Of a stretch of 64,000 bases of DNA, positions 7,594 through 16,535 are shown in pieces. Positions within the stretch are counted from its first letter, which is position 1. The number at the start of each line of letters is the position of its first letter. Source of the stretch: Nostoc sp. JL33 (lineage in GTDB: Bacteria; Cyanobacteriota; Cyanobacteriia; Cyanobacteriales; Nostocaceae); NCBI RefSeq assembly GCF_017114985.1, contig NZ_JABXKP010000039.1:128263-192262 (forward strand), written 5' to 3'. The translations under genes and the position numbers were made by a program. The notes below the pieces were generated by a model, which saw nothing but the letters and a program-made list of their open reading frames with translations, was not told the origin of the DNA and did not search any database.

Positions 7594-7988
7594 TGTACCT
7601 AATCGATACAAATCACTGTAGTCTAGCTATTTTAGGTAATGTCAATATATTAAGTCGCCTTGTTGAGGTTGAAAAAAGTCTAGTTTCAACTTGTGTTATT
7701 GTCCAGGGAGAATTAATAGATATGGCAGCAAGTTCTCAAAAACAACAAATTAATTTAGCATTAGTAATAAATTTTATTACAGGTATTTATATTTACAATG
7801 TTGACCAGCAAACTGCTAATATTTATGGTCAACTCAAAGCTACTTTATTCAATCAATTTGCACCAAAAGAAAAAAGTAAACGCAGAAAAACTAAAATAAC
7901 TGATTTAGGTTTTGGTGAAAATGACTTATGTAGTATTTACCCACTACTGTTACTTATAATGTCATTGGGTATTTTTATTGTAAAATGA
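7593..7988 (+). pseudogene. PIN-domain (VapC-type) toxin with lost C-terminus
   Basis: MYLIDTNH carries the first PIN acidic residue (D5). GELIDMA gives the middle acidic residue near residue 40, and TDLGFGENDL near residues 104-113 holds the third acidic position. After GENDL the usual W-I-A-A helix and the final SADSDF strand are missing; the frame runs instead through a hydrophobic stretch (SIYPLLLLIMSLGIFIVK) to a stop at 7988. The next DNA is the palindromic repeat at 8020. I infer 3' decay of an RNase toxin that cut RNA in its active form; together with the broken antitoxin this is a dead module. A shortened active toxin is unlikely. Confidence 0.65.
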
Positions 7989-8019
7989 CATTTAAATTTA
8001 ATCCTACTTGTGAACAAGA

Positions 8020-8052
8020 AGATCCCCGACTTCTTAAAGAAGTCGGGGATCT
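8020..8052. repeat. perfect 33-nt palindromic hairpin, copy 2
   Basis: It has the same 16-bp arms as the copy at 5736-5768 with a one-base loop, inverted relative to it (the shared GGCTC flank reads GAGCC here). It lies between the toxin remnant and the convergent pilQ stop, where it could also end both transcripts. Confidence 0.9.
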
Positions 8053-8092
8053 GAGCCTTTGCCAGAGGTGACTCACTTACCCATTATCTTTA

Positions 8093-10432
8093 TTACCTGC
8101 TAGGAAGCTTCAAGCCTCGACGCTCAAGGATTTGCCGCACTTCTGGGCTAGGGGTGTAGTTATAGCCGTAGGAGGAGTTCTCAGAGTCATCCATAATCTG
8201 AGGTGTGAGTAATACAATCACCTCATTGCGCTGGTTGGATCTGTTTGTACTTCTAAACAGCGCACCAATAAGGGGAAGATCACCCAAAATAGGTATCTTG
8301 GAGATATTTGTCCGGTCTTGGTCTTGAATGATGCCTGAGAGAATGAGCGTTTGACCATCTCGTAAGCGAATTAAGCCAGAAGTAAGGGAGCGCTGAGACA
8401 CTAAAGTAATACTTCCACTTCCTGTATCTGCTGTGCCTGAAGGAGCGCTGACAGTAGGAGCAACCGATAGAGAAACGAAACCATTATCGTCAATCCGCTC
8501 AATTTTCACACTCAGGGTTAAGCCAACTGCTTGTTTCGCAATTGTTCTTTCTGTCCTAGAACCACCAGAAGTATCCGTCGTTTGAAGGGTTATATTTCCC
8601 ACTACTTCTTGAGTCAGGTTGATAAGAGCCTGCTGACCTTCTTGCACAATTAAGGTTGGGTCAGTCAAAATCTTGGCATTGCCATTTGTCACTTGAGCTT
8701 GCAAGCTAGTGAGAAGACGTTTGGGGAATTGGTATAGACTTGGCAAGCCGTATGTGGTTGTTGCAGGGGTGATCGTGGTTTGCTGCTGGAATTGAGTCGC
8801 TAAACCAGTAATAGGATCAATCGCAGTTGGCACAATTGAAGTTGTACTTGTTCCTGGTGTAAATGCTGTGATACCTGGTTGTAGTGGATTAGAGCTTGCG
8901 CCAGCAGTAGCTGTTGGGCTAACAAAAATATTTGTGGCACTAAGTGGATTAGTGGCTGTAGGTGTACTAGTCACACTGCTTCTCGCTTCAGCACTACTAG
9001 CTGGCCTCGAACCGCCAAAATTTAGAGTTGCTGCACCGCCATCATTGCTAAAGTAGTTGTTACCAATTCCAAAGGAAAAGCTAGTGTTGTAGTCCTGGGT
9101 GTTATTGAGATTAACATCAATAATCTTGACGTTAACTACCACTTGACGACGGCGGATATCAAGCTGAGTTAGTTGAGCGATCGCCATCTCAACTAGCCGG
9201 GGAGCGCCAATTAAGGTAATGGCATTGGTGCGTTCTTCTCCTAATACCTGTAAACCTCTCAGTAATGGGCTAGAGTCTGTAAAAGAAACGCGTTGAGTTT
9301 CAACTCTGGTTTCCGTCGTCGTCTGAGTTTGGGTGATAGGAGTAGCTCCAGCCCCAACAGGCACAGCATTAACGCTGGTAACTTGTCGTTCGCGGCTGAC
9401 CGCGCTTTCTGCTCCTAAGGCGACCAAAAAGTTCAGGGCGACTCCCACTGTCACCTGATTAAGTCGCAGGCTACGCATAACCATGTCACGGGTCGCATTA
9501 GGTAGTTTAGCCCCTACAAAAACTGTCCGACCACTGCGATTAGCTTCTAGACCACTCAAGCGCAAAACGTAATTAAACACATCTTGCACTGGCTCGTTTT
9601 CTATATCTAAAGAGATTGTTTGAGAGGTTGCTTGTGCATTAGCAGCACCAGCTTGCTCACCTCCCACATAAGCCAGGTTGAGATTAGCAGCACGGGCAAG
9701 CAATGACAAAACCTCACGCACCGGCGCATCTCGCAGCACTAAGCGGGGTACACGTTCTTGAGTTCCTAAGTCAATGCTGCTAGGAGAAGCATCAGTATTA
9801 GAAATAGCAATATCTCCCACCGGTGGGGCAACGGCTCTAGGTAAGAAAGGTGGAGCCTGACTCACAGGTTGACCTGACCCAGCAGCTTGTGCAGGTTGTC
9901 CGTCAATGGTGATTTGCGGGTTGGGAACGAGAACGCTTGGCTTTTGACCAGGTTGGACTGGAGTAGTAGCGGCTGGTGCTGTGGATGTTGGCGCTATTGG
10001 CCTTGGTACTGACACTATAGTGCCTGCCGATGGGCTAAAGCTGAGTGTAATTCCATTTAGCGATCGCACTACAGGTTGACTTCCAGGTGTGTTATTGCTA
10101 CCAGTTACCGTCACCCGGATGCTATTGGCATCAAGCTGACTAACCTCGACAGACGCAATTCCTGGTGCTGGGCTATCTTGACGAAAACTTTTACCTTGTG
10201 GTAATCGTAATTGAGTATTGATAATATCCGCGACTAAAGCCTTGTCTCTTTTTGTCGTGAAAACTTGGGGCCGCGACCCTGAAGAAGTTTTCAAAACAAC
10301 CTTAATTCCACCATCAACTGGATTTAACTCGACATCAGTAATTTGACTAATTTGTGCCCAAACTGGTTGAGCTGCCAAAAAGACAAAAGCGGCAGTACCT
10401 AAAATAAAACTATTACCGTGAAGCTGTTTCAC
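8093..10432 (-). CDS. pilQ: type IV pilus secretin PilQ
   Basis: This 779-residue outer-membrane secretin forms the pore through which the pilus fibre leaves the cell. A signal peptide ends at about residue 26 (PVWAQ). An AMIN domain (about 30-132, peptidoglycan binding) is followed by a Pro/Ala-rich linker, a secretin/TonB short N domain (about 228-305), N-type domains (to about 430), a Ser/Thr/Ala-rich insert (about 470-560) and the secretin core. The core contains ILTDPTLIVQEGQQA and the C-terminal signature with SKIPILGDLPLIGALFRS. It is last in pilMNOQ, 285 bases after pilO. Length and order are normal for cyanobacteria, where these pili drive twitching, phototaxis, hormogonium gliding and DNA uptake. 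Confidence 0.95.
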   Translation of the reverse strand: MKQLHGNSFILGTAAFVFLAAQPVWAQISQITDVELNPVDGGIKVVLKTSSGSRPQVFTTKRDKALVADIINTQLRLPQGKSFRQDSPAPGIASVEVSQLDANSIRVTVTGSNNTPGSQPVVRSLNGITLSFSPSAGTIVSVPRPIAPTSTAPAATTPVQPGQKPSVLVPNPQITIDGQPAQAAGSGQPVSQAPPFLPRAVAPPVGDIAISNTDASPSSIDLGTQERVPRLVLRDAPVREVLSLLARAANLNLAYVGGEQAGAANAQATSQTISLDIENEPVQDVFNYVLRLSGLEANRSGRTVFVGAKLPNATRDMVMRSLRLNQVTVGVALNFLVALGAESAVSRERQVTSVNAVPVGAGATPITQTQTTTETRVETQRVSFTDSSPLLRGLQVLGEERTNAITLIGAPRLVEMAIAQLTQLDIRRRQVVVNVKIIDVNLNNTQDYNTSFSFGIGNNYFSNDGGAATLNFGGSRPASSAEARSSVTSTPTATNPLSATNIFVSPTATAGASSNPLQPGITAFTPGTSTTSIVPTAIDPITGLATQFQQQTTITPATTTYGLPSLYQFPKRLLTSLQAQVTNGNAKILTDPTLIVQEGQQALINLTQEVVGNITLQTTDTSGGSRTERTIAKQAVGLTLSVKIERIDDNGFVSLSVAPTVSAPSGTADTGSGSITLVSQRSLTSGLIRLRDGQTLILSGIIQDQDRTNISKIPILGDLPLIGALFRSTNRSNQRNEVIVLLTPQIMDDSENSSYGYNYTPSPEVRQILERRGLKLPSR

Positions 10433-10507
10433 AGTTCATTCCTCACACTATAAAACCTTGTTTACAAACAATTTTGAGTAGTTCGCCATGAGTGCTGAGT
10501 TTTAGAA

Positions 10508-10717
10508 GTTAGGAGTTAGGAGTTAGGAGTTAAGAATGAGGAATAACAACTCACAATAGGGATTTGCAACAAATAAATTATTCAATCTTGCGGACTTTGG
10601 CTATGGGCGGGCTTTTCGACCCACCCCACAAGAAGTAGTTGAGTATTTTTTTATTTGGAAATCCTTAACTCCTAATTCACAACTCCTAACTCACAACTGC
10701 TAACTCCTAACTTTTAA
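10508..10717. repeat. GTTAGGA heptamer repeats between pilO and pilQ
   Basis: Four GTTAGGA-type heptamers occupy 10508-10535. The complementary CTAACTC/CACAACT types run from 10661 into the pilO stop codon at 10718. Between them, at 10603-10631, lies a GGGCGGGCTTTTCGACCCAC element with a near copy at 62966. Confidence 0.8.
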
Positions 10718-11485
10718 CTACTTTTTCGGCGCAGCTTTCGCTGCTGCTGCGGCTATTTCTTCTGGACTAAGTGGCATCAATACCTGTAATTGGAATGATG
10801 TATTAATCGCTCCTGGGCCTACCTGCATCGGCGTTTTATCTAATGGGGATCTTGACTCTACTGGAGCCAAAGTTACTTGATAATCTTTAACTATTAACAA
10901 AGGCTGCAAACGCTCAATGTTACGAATTATCGATTGTGTTTGTTCATAAGTTCCTGTAATTTCGGCATTGATACTGCTGCGTTGCAGCTTGCCATTAACC
11001 AGTAGTCCTAGACTTCCATCGATAATCGGTTCTGGTTTTGGGGAAACTGGCACAAATTTATTCAGTTTGGCTCTCACTCCATTAATAGAAGTTGGAGTAT
11101 TCCCAGACTCAACTAAACGATTCACATCCAACAGCAATGTACCTAAGGTTTTTTCGTTAGCAAATAAACTTAAAACCTGAACTTTTTGCTGCTTTGCCTG
11201 TGCTAGCTCGTCCTTAACTTTATCAATCTGTTTGATACTGGCTTTTTTCTGCTCAACTTGCCCTTGCAGTTCGGTGTTTTTGGCTTGCTGCTGCTGATAG
11301 CTTTCCCAAGCTGGCATCAGTAGGTTTAAGAATATATAACCTGCTCCCGCTATACCAATTACCCCCACCAAAATCCCAATAATTTTTGGTGTGAAGGCAA
11401 TACCAAAGATCACCGGGGAGGCTGGCGTTTCCGCCTCGAATTCCCCACCATGTTCGCCAAAATTTAAATCATCACTCAGCGTCAT
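10718..11485 (-). CDS. pilO: type IV pilus assembly protein PilO
   Basis: This 255-residue bitopic inner-membrane protein has one transmembrane helix at about residues 34-57 (IIGILVGVIGIAGAGYIFLN), a coiled coil at about 62-105 rich in Gln, Lys and Glu, and a periplasmic ferredoxin-like domain. PilO dimerises with PilN and links the PilM ring to PilQ. Its start overlaps the pilN stop by 4 bases (ATGA), indicating translational coupling. The C-terminus ends in an Ala/Lys-rich tail (AAAAAKAAPKK), and the stop codon lies in repeat DNA, so the tail may be recently altered. Confidence 0.9.
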   Translation of the reverse strand: MTLSDDLNFGEHGGEFEAETPASPVIFGIAFTPKIIGILVGVIGIAGAGYIFLNLLMPAWESYQQQQAKNTELQGQVEQKKASIKQIDKVKDELAQAKQQKVQVLSLFANEKTLGTLLLDVNRLVESGNTPTSINGVRAKLNKFVPVSPKPEPIIDGSLGLLVNGKLQRSSINAEITGTYEQTQSIIRNIERLQPLLIVKDYQVTLAPVESRSPLDKTPMQVGPGAINTSFQLQVLMPLSPEEIAAAAAKAAPKK

Positions 11486-12258
11486 TTTGGAATGACTCCT
11501 ATTTTTTGCATACTACGAATTCGAGTCACTAACCCCACTGTGCCTTTTTTTTCCAACTCCCGGATTAATTCCGAAGCTGGAACATCGCTCATGCTCGATT
11601 GAATAGTGTATTTCACTACTTGGGGTGGCTTAATTATTACACCAGTAGTAGGTTGACCCACACCTGGTGTTAAGGGAGCATCTACTAACGTTGCCGTCAC
11701 AATTCTGCTTTCTGTGGACTTCAAAAACTGAGACTGTTGTAAAATCAATAAGAAATCATTGACATCGTTAAAGGAACGAGCCAATCCGGTAATTTCTAAT
11801 CCCCCGGCGGGATTGTTTGCTGGCTGACCTACGACTGCCGCAACGGGTGGGATTTGCTTGATGTTCTCGATTTGTACTGCTGCTGGGGTGCGATCGCGCA
11901 AATCTTGCAGCATTGCTGACCAAGGACGAATCTGGTCAAATACGCTGACTAAAGCTTGGGTTTCCCCTTTAACTCCATTTGTCTCGGCTTTGATTTTGTT
12001 AATATTTCCGATTTCTGTATCTAACCTCTTGCTTTCTTGGTCTAATTGTGCTCCTGTCGCCTGTAATTCCACAATCTTCCCTTGCAAAAACCACCAACTA
12101 ATTCCGAATAAAGCTGGAAGACCTACACCTAGTCCAACTCCCACATACAGTGGCATTAAATTACCCGCAGGAAACTTTAGGGCTATTCCTGCCTTTCTCT
12201 CAGGCTTTCCCTGGTATGCTGGGCGGTCTTTAAGAAAGTTAACATCTAGGCTGTACAT
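11482..12258 (-). CDS. pilN: type IV pilus assembly protein PilN
   Basis: This is 258 residues. A short cytoplasmic N-terminus begins MYSLDVNFLKDRPAY; the VNFL segment is the conserved PilM-binding motif (INLLP in Proteobacteria). A transmembrane helix at about 34-58 is followed by a coiled coil and a periplasmic ferredoxin-like domain. It is the partner of PilO in the alignment complex. It starts 4 bases after pilM ends and overlaps pilO, so pilM-pilN-pilO form a tight operon. Confidence 0.9.
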   Translation of the reverse strand: MYSLDVNFLKDRPAYQGKPERKAGIALKFPAGNLMPLYVGVGLGVGLPALFGISWWFLQGKIVELQATGAQLDQESKRLDTEIGNINKIKAETNGVKGETQALVSVFDQIRPWSAMLQDLRDRTPAAVQIENIKQIPPVAAVVGQPANNPAGGLEITGLARSFNDVNDFLLILQQSQFLKSTESRIVTATLVDAPLTPGVGQPTTGVIIKPPQVVKYTIQSSMSDVPASELIRELEKKGTVGLVTRIRSMQKIGVIPK

Positions 12259-12262
12259 TCTG

Positions 12263-13429
12263 TTACACCTCCCGCATTCCTAGACCAAGTACAATCGCCA
12301 AGCCAGAGCGTTGTACCTGTGGATATTTATCAATGTCAACTTCCAAGGACAAAGCCCCAATTGGATCTATTTGGGTAGTTGGCAAGCTCAATCGTTGGGT
12401 AAAAAATTCATCTAGCTGTTGGAGTCCACCTCCTGGCCCAGCTAATAATATCTGTGCTACCTCCAAATTTTCACTTTGATTAAGATAAAAATCGATGGAA
12501 CGGCGCAGTTCATCTGTTAGTTCTCCCAATACTCTCAATATGGCTGCCATACCAGGATTGATCTCGGTAACGCCGGTTTTGCCGCCGTCTATGGGAGTTG
12601 AGGGAATAATCATTCCGTGTAACAGTTCCATATCTCGTGACGTGGGTAAGCTCATTGCCCTTGCTAAGGCAGTTTGCATTTGATAAGTCCCGATTGGGAC
12701 TGTGCGCGAAAATTGCGGCACTCCGTTAACGATGATGGCGATTTCTGTACTATCGAACTCGATATCAACTAGTACTGCTGCTTCTTGCGGCCCAAATTGT
12801 CGCAGCTGATCGCGAATAGTCCGAATCAGAGCAAAACTGTTAATTTCTAAAACATCAATTTGTAATCCTGCCTGCTCGAATGTACTTATATAGGTATCCG
12901 TTATCTCCTTGCGGGTAGCAACTAGGAGTACGTGTACTTTTTCAATACCATCCTCATCTACAAAGTAGTCAAGTTTCTGATAATCTACATCAGCTTCTTC
13001 ACGAGGATAGGGTAAATACAAACCTGCTTCATGGTTTAACACCATTTCTCGTAGTTCTTTGTCATCTAACTCCGTTGGCATCGGTATTATCCGAACGATG
13101 GAATCTCGCCCCGGTACACCAGTAGCAACGCGAGAAGTTTTGATTTTGCTCTCAGCTAGCGCCTGCTGGATTAATTGGGCCATTGATGCGGGGTCGGTGA
13201 TTTGACCATCGGTAACTATGCCTTCTGGAACTGCTACCGATGTAAAGGTTTCTAGTTTCAAGCCTTGACCGTGCTTGCGTAGCTGAACTATATTTACCCG
13301 TTCGGGAGCAAGTTCAATGCCAACCCCTTTATTCGATTTGCCAAACAGACCATTGAACCTTTTGGCCACAAGTCCAATGCCGGCCCCTTTATTCGCTTTG
13401 TCAAACAGACTAGTGAAGCTTTTTACCAC
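12263..13429 (-). CDS. pilM: type IV pilus assembly protein PilM with duplicated N-terminus
   Basis: This 388-residue cytoplasmic actin-like ATPase binds the PilN tail and couples the motor to the envelope complex. Family motifs include GIELAPERVNIVQL, VPGRDSIVRIIPMP and LVDIEFDSTEIAIIVNG, plus a C-terminal LAGPGGGLQQLDEF phosphate loop. The start is a GTG at 13429. Residues 2-20 (VKSFTSLFDKANKGAGIGL) are an imperfect copy of residues 21-40 (ending FGKSNKGVGIEL). The DNA shows the cause: 13321-13380 and 13381-13440 align at exactly 60 bp. The extra 20 residues sit before the first strand of the actin fold and are probably tolerated. Confidence 0.92.
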   Translation of the reverse strand: MVKSFTSLFDKANKGAGIGLVAKRFNGLFGKSNKGVGIELAPERVNIVQLRKHGQGLKLETFTSVAVPEGIVTDGQITDPASMAQLIQQALAESKIKTSRVATGVPGRDSIVRIIPMPTELDDKELREMVLNHEAGLYLPYPREEADVDYQKLDYFVDEDGIEKVHVLLVATRKEITDTYISTFEQAGLQIDVLEINSFALIRTIRDQLRQFGPQEAAVLVDIEFDSTEIAIIVNGVPQFSRTVPIGTYQMQTALARAMSLPTSRDMELLHGMIIPSTPIDGGKTGVTEINPGMAAILRVLGELTDELRRSIDFYLNQSENLEVAQILLAGPGGGLQQLDEFFTQRLSLPTTQIDPIGALSLEVDIDKYPQVQRSGLAIVLGLGMREV

Positions 13430-13430
13430 A
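13321..13430. repeat. 60-bp tandem duplication inside pilM
   Basis: Lines of sequence 60 bases apart match with few differences: CCCCTTTATTCGATTTGCCA at 13324 against CCCCTTTATTCGCTTTGTCA at 13384, then AACAGAC, TGAA and CCACA in register. It is an in-frame duplication that has begun to diverge. Confidence 0.85.
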
Positions 13431-13569
13431 GTTGTGCCCGGTGGACTGCTAAATTGGAAATTTAAATGTACTAAAAGATGGATTTTGTGCTAGGTAATTT
13501 ATTTAGCCTATAATCTCGACAATTCTGCCTAAGCTTTTCAGACTGAGCAAGCGTAAAAATACTGGGAAA

Positions 13570-14868
13570 ATGATTCAATTACGAAAATTTAAACAACTTG
13601 TTGCTTTAGCACTGTTTGGCTTATTAACCAGTTGGATTGTAAGTTGCAGCACAGGTAATGTTGGTACAAGTACGAAACAAGCTACTTCAGGAGCGGCAAC
13701 TGTTGAGTTTTGGACAATGCAACTCCAACCTCAATTTACCAACTACTTCAAAAGCCTAATTACGAATTTTGAATCGCAAAATCCAAGTATAAAGGTTAAC
13801 TGGGTTGATGTACCTTGGGCGGCGATGGAGAACAAAATTTTAACAGCTGTCTCCGCAAAAACGCCACCTGATGTAGTTAACCTCAATCCGGGTTTCGCTT
13901 CCCAACTTGCCGGACGAAATGCCTGGTTAGATTTAGATACGAAAGTCCCAAACGATGTACGTTCCTCCTATCTACCGAATATCTGGAAAGCAAGCACGCT
14001 CAATGGCAAGAGTTTTGGGATTCCCTGGTATCTCACCACGCGGTTAACCATTTATAACACCGATTTGTTAAAACAGGCGGGTATCAATAAACCACCCGCA
14101 ACCTACGCAGAATTGGCACAAGCAGCCCAACAAATTAAAGATAAGACGGGGAAATATGCCTTTTTTGTGACTTTCGTACCGCAAGATTCCGGGGAAGTGG
14201 TGGAATCTTTCGTGCAAATGGGAGTCACTTTAATAGATGCTGAGGGGAAAGCGGCGTTTAATTCAGCACAAGGTAAAGCGGCGTTTCAGTATTGGGTAGA
14301 CTTGTATAAAAAAGGGCTGCTTCCTAAAGAAGTTTTGACGCAAGGACATCGCCACGCGATCGATTTATACCAATCTGGAGAGACTGCGTTTCTAGCTTCT
14401 GGGCCAGAGTTTCTGAAAACGATCGCTAATAATGCCCCAAAAATCGCTCAAGCTTCGGGAATAGCACCCCAACTCACTGGTGACACAGGCAAAAAAAATG
14501 TCGCGGTGATGAACATAGTTATTCCCCGCGACACTAAACAACCAGATGGCGCTGTGAAATTTGCTTTATTTGTCACCAATGACGAAAATCAGTTAGCCTT
14601 TGCTAAAGCTGCAAATGTCCTACCTTCTACAGTCAAAGCATTGTCTGATAGTTACTTTCAAGATGTTCCAGCTAATGCTTCAACAATAGAAAAAGCGCGA
14701 GTTATGAGTGCTAAAGAACTGCCACAGGCAGAAATATTAACCCCTACTTTGAAGGATTTCAACAAACTGCAAAAGGCAGTTTACGAGAACTTACAAGCAG
14801 CAATGTTAGATCAAAAGACTGTAGATAAAGCTGTAGAGGATGCGGCGCAAGAGTGGGATCTAAGATAG
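13570..14868 (+). CDS. ABC transporter sugar-binding lipoprotein
   Basis: This 432-residue family 1 extracellular solute-binding protein has a lipoprotein signal peptide of 25 residues ending in WIVSC (lipobox, Cys26), then a Thr/Ser/Gly-rich linker and the periplasmic binding fold: VEFWTMQLQPQFTNYFKSL, NPSIKVNWVDVPW and PPDVVNLNPGFASQLAG. Such proteins deliver mono- or oligosaccharides to a MalFG-type permease. No permease or ATPase gene is next to it, so its partner must be elsewhere. It diverges from pilM, with the 140-base space serving as promoter region for both. The substrate cannot be read from sequence. Confidence 0.85.
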   Translation: MIQLRKFKQLVALALFGLLTSWIVSCSTGNVGTSTKQATSGAATVEFWTMQLQPQFTNYFKSLITNFESQNPSIKVNWVDVPWAAMENKILTAVSAKTPPDVVNLNPGFASQLAGRNAWLDLDTKVPNDVRSSYLPNIWKASTLNGKSFGIPWYLTTRLTIYNTDLLKQAGINKPPATYAELAQAAQQIKDKTGKYAFFVTFVPQDSGEVVESFVQMGVTLIDAEGKAAFNSAQGKAAFQYWVDLYKKGLLPKEVLTQGHRHAIDLYQSGETAFLASGPEFLKTIANNAPKIAQASGIAPQLTGDTGKKNVAVMNIVIPRDTKQPDGAVKFALFVTNDENQLAFAKAANVLPSTVKALSDSYFQDVPANASTIEKARVMSAKELPQAEILTPTLKDFNKLQKAVYENLQAAMLDQKTVDKAVEDAAQEWDLR

Positions 14869-14872
14869 ATTT

Positions 14873-14921
14873 GGGCATTGGGCATTGGGCATTGGGCATT
14901 GGGCATTGGGCATTGGGCATT
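14873..14921. repeat. seven perfect GGGCATT heptamers
   Basis: Seven units of GGGCATT start every 7 bases from 14873. They are followed by TCATCTCCC 9-mers (14941-14962), between the converging binding-protein and folC genes. Confidence 0.95.
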
Positions 14922-14968
14922 GTTTATTTCCCCCTACTCCCTCATCTCCCTCATCTCCCTCATCGCTA

Positions 14969-16255
14969 TTACGCACTCCCCATTTGTAAAAAATTGCCTA
15001 CTAAATAAAGGGAACCACATAAAACGATTAAATCGTCTGTGGTAGCGGTTGAGGTTGCGGCTTCTAGTGCTGTGAATAAATCTGGATGTATTTGGCGATC
15101 GCTTAATTCTGGACAGAGGCTATAAGCTAGGTTTGCTAATTCCTGTAGATCAGCAGAAGTCCTACCAGGCCAAGGTTCTATCGGTATTGGTACTAAAAAA
15201 AGGCGATCGCCTGGTCGCAGCAAGGCGGTAAAAATATCCGCATGATCCTTATCGGAAAACATTCCGATAATCCAATTGACGGGTTTGTGGTTAACTGCGT
15301 CTAAGCTATCGACATACTGGCGAAGAACTTGGGCGGCGGCGGTATTATGAGCGCCATCAAGTAATAATTTATGGTTTTTCCAAGTAGTCCATTGCATCCG
15401 CCCCGGCCATTTAGTTTTTGCCATGCCGTTAGTTATGGCTTCTTCAGAAATCTGCCAACCCTGTTGTTGGAGAATTTCTAAAGCAGCTAAAGCCAAAGCT
15501 GAATTAGTTAATTGAATCTGTCCCGCTAATGGCAAAGGATATTTAATTAATTTTGAATTTTGAATTGTTTGATATTCTGCCCATCCTAGATTTGTTTCAC
15601 GGGCAGGTTGAGGCGTAAAAATCGGGCATTGTAATTCTAAAGCACGCGATCGCACAACTTTCTCTGCATCCGGTGGCAATAGCCCAACCACAACAGGACA
15701 TCCAGGTTTGAGAATACCTGCTTTTTCTCTCGCAATGTCAGCAACGGTAGGGCCAAGTTGTTGCCAGTGTTCCCGGCTAATGGAAGTGATGATCGTAACT
15801 AAAGGTTCCAAGCAGACATTGGTAGCATCTAAGCGCCCTCCTAGTCCGACTTCTACCACTGCTACATCGACTTGCTGCTGGGCAAAATATAACCAAGCCG
15901 CCGCCGTAATTACTTCAAACTGAGTTGCCGATTCGTCTTCAGGGCGAATAGCAGCTTGGACTTGTTGGAATAATTGACTCAATTCCTCAGAGGAAATTGG
16001 CTGTTCATTCAGACAAATACGTTCTGTCCAATCGACTAAATGGGGGGAAGTGTAGCGTCCTGTACGATAACCAGCCTCAGTAAGTACTGAAGAAAGATAG
16101 GCACAGACCGAACCTTTACCATTGGTGCCAGCAACATGAATTATCGGGACTTGGTGATGGGGATTGCCAAGATTCGCCAATAGATTGACAATGCGATCGA
16201 GTCCTAGATGGACACCAAAGCGTTGAAGAGGTTGTATTACAGAATCGATATCCAA
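14969..16255 (-). CDS. folC: bifunctional dihydrofolate / folylpolyglutamate synthase
   Basis: This 428-residue Mur-ligase-family enzyme adds glutamate to dihydropteroate and tetrahydrofolate, using ATP. Visible motifs are the P-loop HVAGTNGKGSVCAYL (about residues 40-54), TSPHLVDWTERI (omega loop), EVGLGGRLDATN (about 138-149) and LLDGAHNTAAAQ (about 297-308). The length is normal. The last four codons (Met-Gly-Ser-Ala-stop) read through the ACTCCCC-type repeat beside the gene, so the extreme C-terminus looks repeat-derived. The start ATG 16255 is adjacent to another repeat block, so the promoter must lie in or beyond repeat DNA. Confidence 0.93.
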   Translation of the reverse strand: MDIDSVIQPLQRFGVHLGLDRIVNLLANLGNPHHQVPIIHVAGTNGKGSVCAYLSSVLTEAGYRTGRYTSPHLVDWTERICLNEQPISSEELSQLFQQVQAAIRPEDESATQFEVITAAAWLYFAQQQVDVAVVEVGLGGRLDATNVCLEPLVTIITSISREHWQQLGPTVADIAREKAGILKPGCPVVVGLLPPDAEKVVRSRALELQCPIFTPQPARETNLGWAEYQTIQNSKLIKYPLPLAGQIQLTNSALALAALEILQQQGWQISEEAITNGMAKTKWPGRMQWTTWKNHKLLLDGAHNTAAAQVLRQYVDSLDAVNHKPVNWIIGMFSDKDHADIFTALLRPGDRLFLVPIPIEPWPGRTSADLQELANLAYSLCPELSDRQIHPDLFTALEAATSTATTDDLIVLCGSLYLVGNFLQMGSA

Positions 16256-16273
16256 GGAAGGGAGTGGGGAGTG

Positions 16274-16456
16274 GGGATGAGGGGGATGAGGGGAATGAGG
16301 GGGATGAGGTGGATGAGGTGGATGAGGGAGATGAGGGAGATGAGGAAGCAGGGGAAGCAGGGGGAGAAAGAATAACTAATGCAATGCCCCATGCCCAATG
16401 CCCAATGCCCAATGCTCAATGCCCAATGCCCCATGCCCAATGCCCCATGCCCCATT
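16274..16456. repeat. 9-bp and 7-bp tandem repeat block upstream of folC
   Basis: Eight units of a 9-bp repeat (GGGATGAGG and one- or two-base variants GGAATGAGG, TGGATGAGG, GAGATGAGG) fill 16274-16345 without a gap. After a purine-rich stretch, ATGCCCA/ATGCCCC heptamers fill 16382-16456. The 9-mers keep a Gly-Asp-Glu-rich frame open on the plus strand, but it is low-complexity repeat, not a gene. Confidence 0.9.
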
Positions 16457-16476
16457 AAATTAATCATTATGAATAA

Positions 16477-16510
16477 AACCGACTGCCTCTGTGAAGAGAA
16501 ACAGTCGGTT
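16477..16510 (-). terminator. rho-independent terminator of psbY
   Basis: In the minus direction AACCGACTG (16510-16502) pairs with CAGTCGGTT (16485-16477), with an inner CTCT/AGAG pairing in the loop; TTTTATTC follows. It is placed 25 bases after the psbY stop. Confidence 0.8.
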
Positions 16511-16535
16511 GAAGATCGATATTATTGAGCCGTAT

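Noticed and set aside
14873-14921. GGGCATT array as a CRISPR or origin iteron array
   Set aside because: The 7-bp units are contiguous with no spacers, no DnaA boxes or replication genes are nearby, and the same heptamer types are scattered across many spacers.
16264-16458. Plus-strand ORF rich in Gly-Asp-Glu followed by Met-Pro-Gln-Cys repeats
   Set aside because: It is a direct translation of 9-bp and 7-bp tandem repeats, not a gene.
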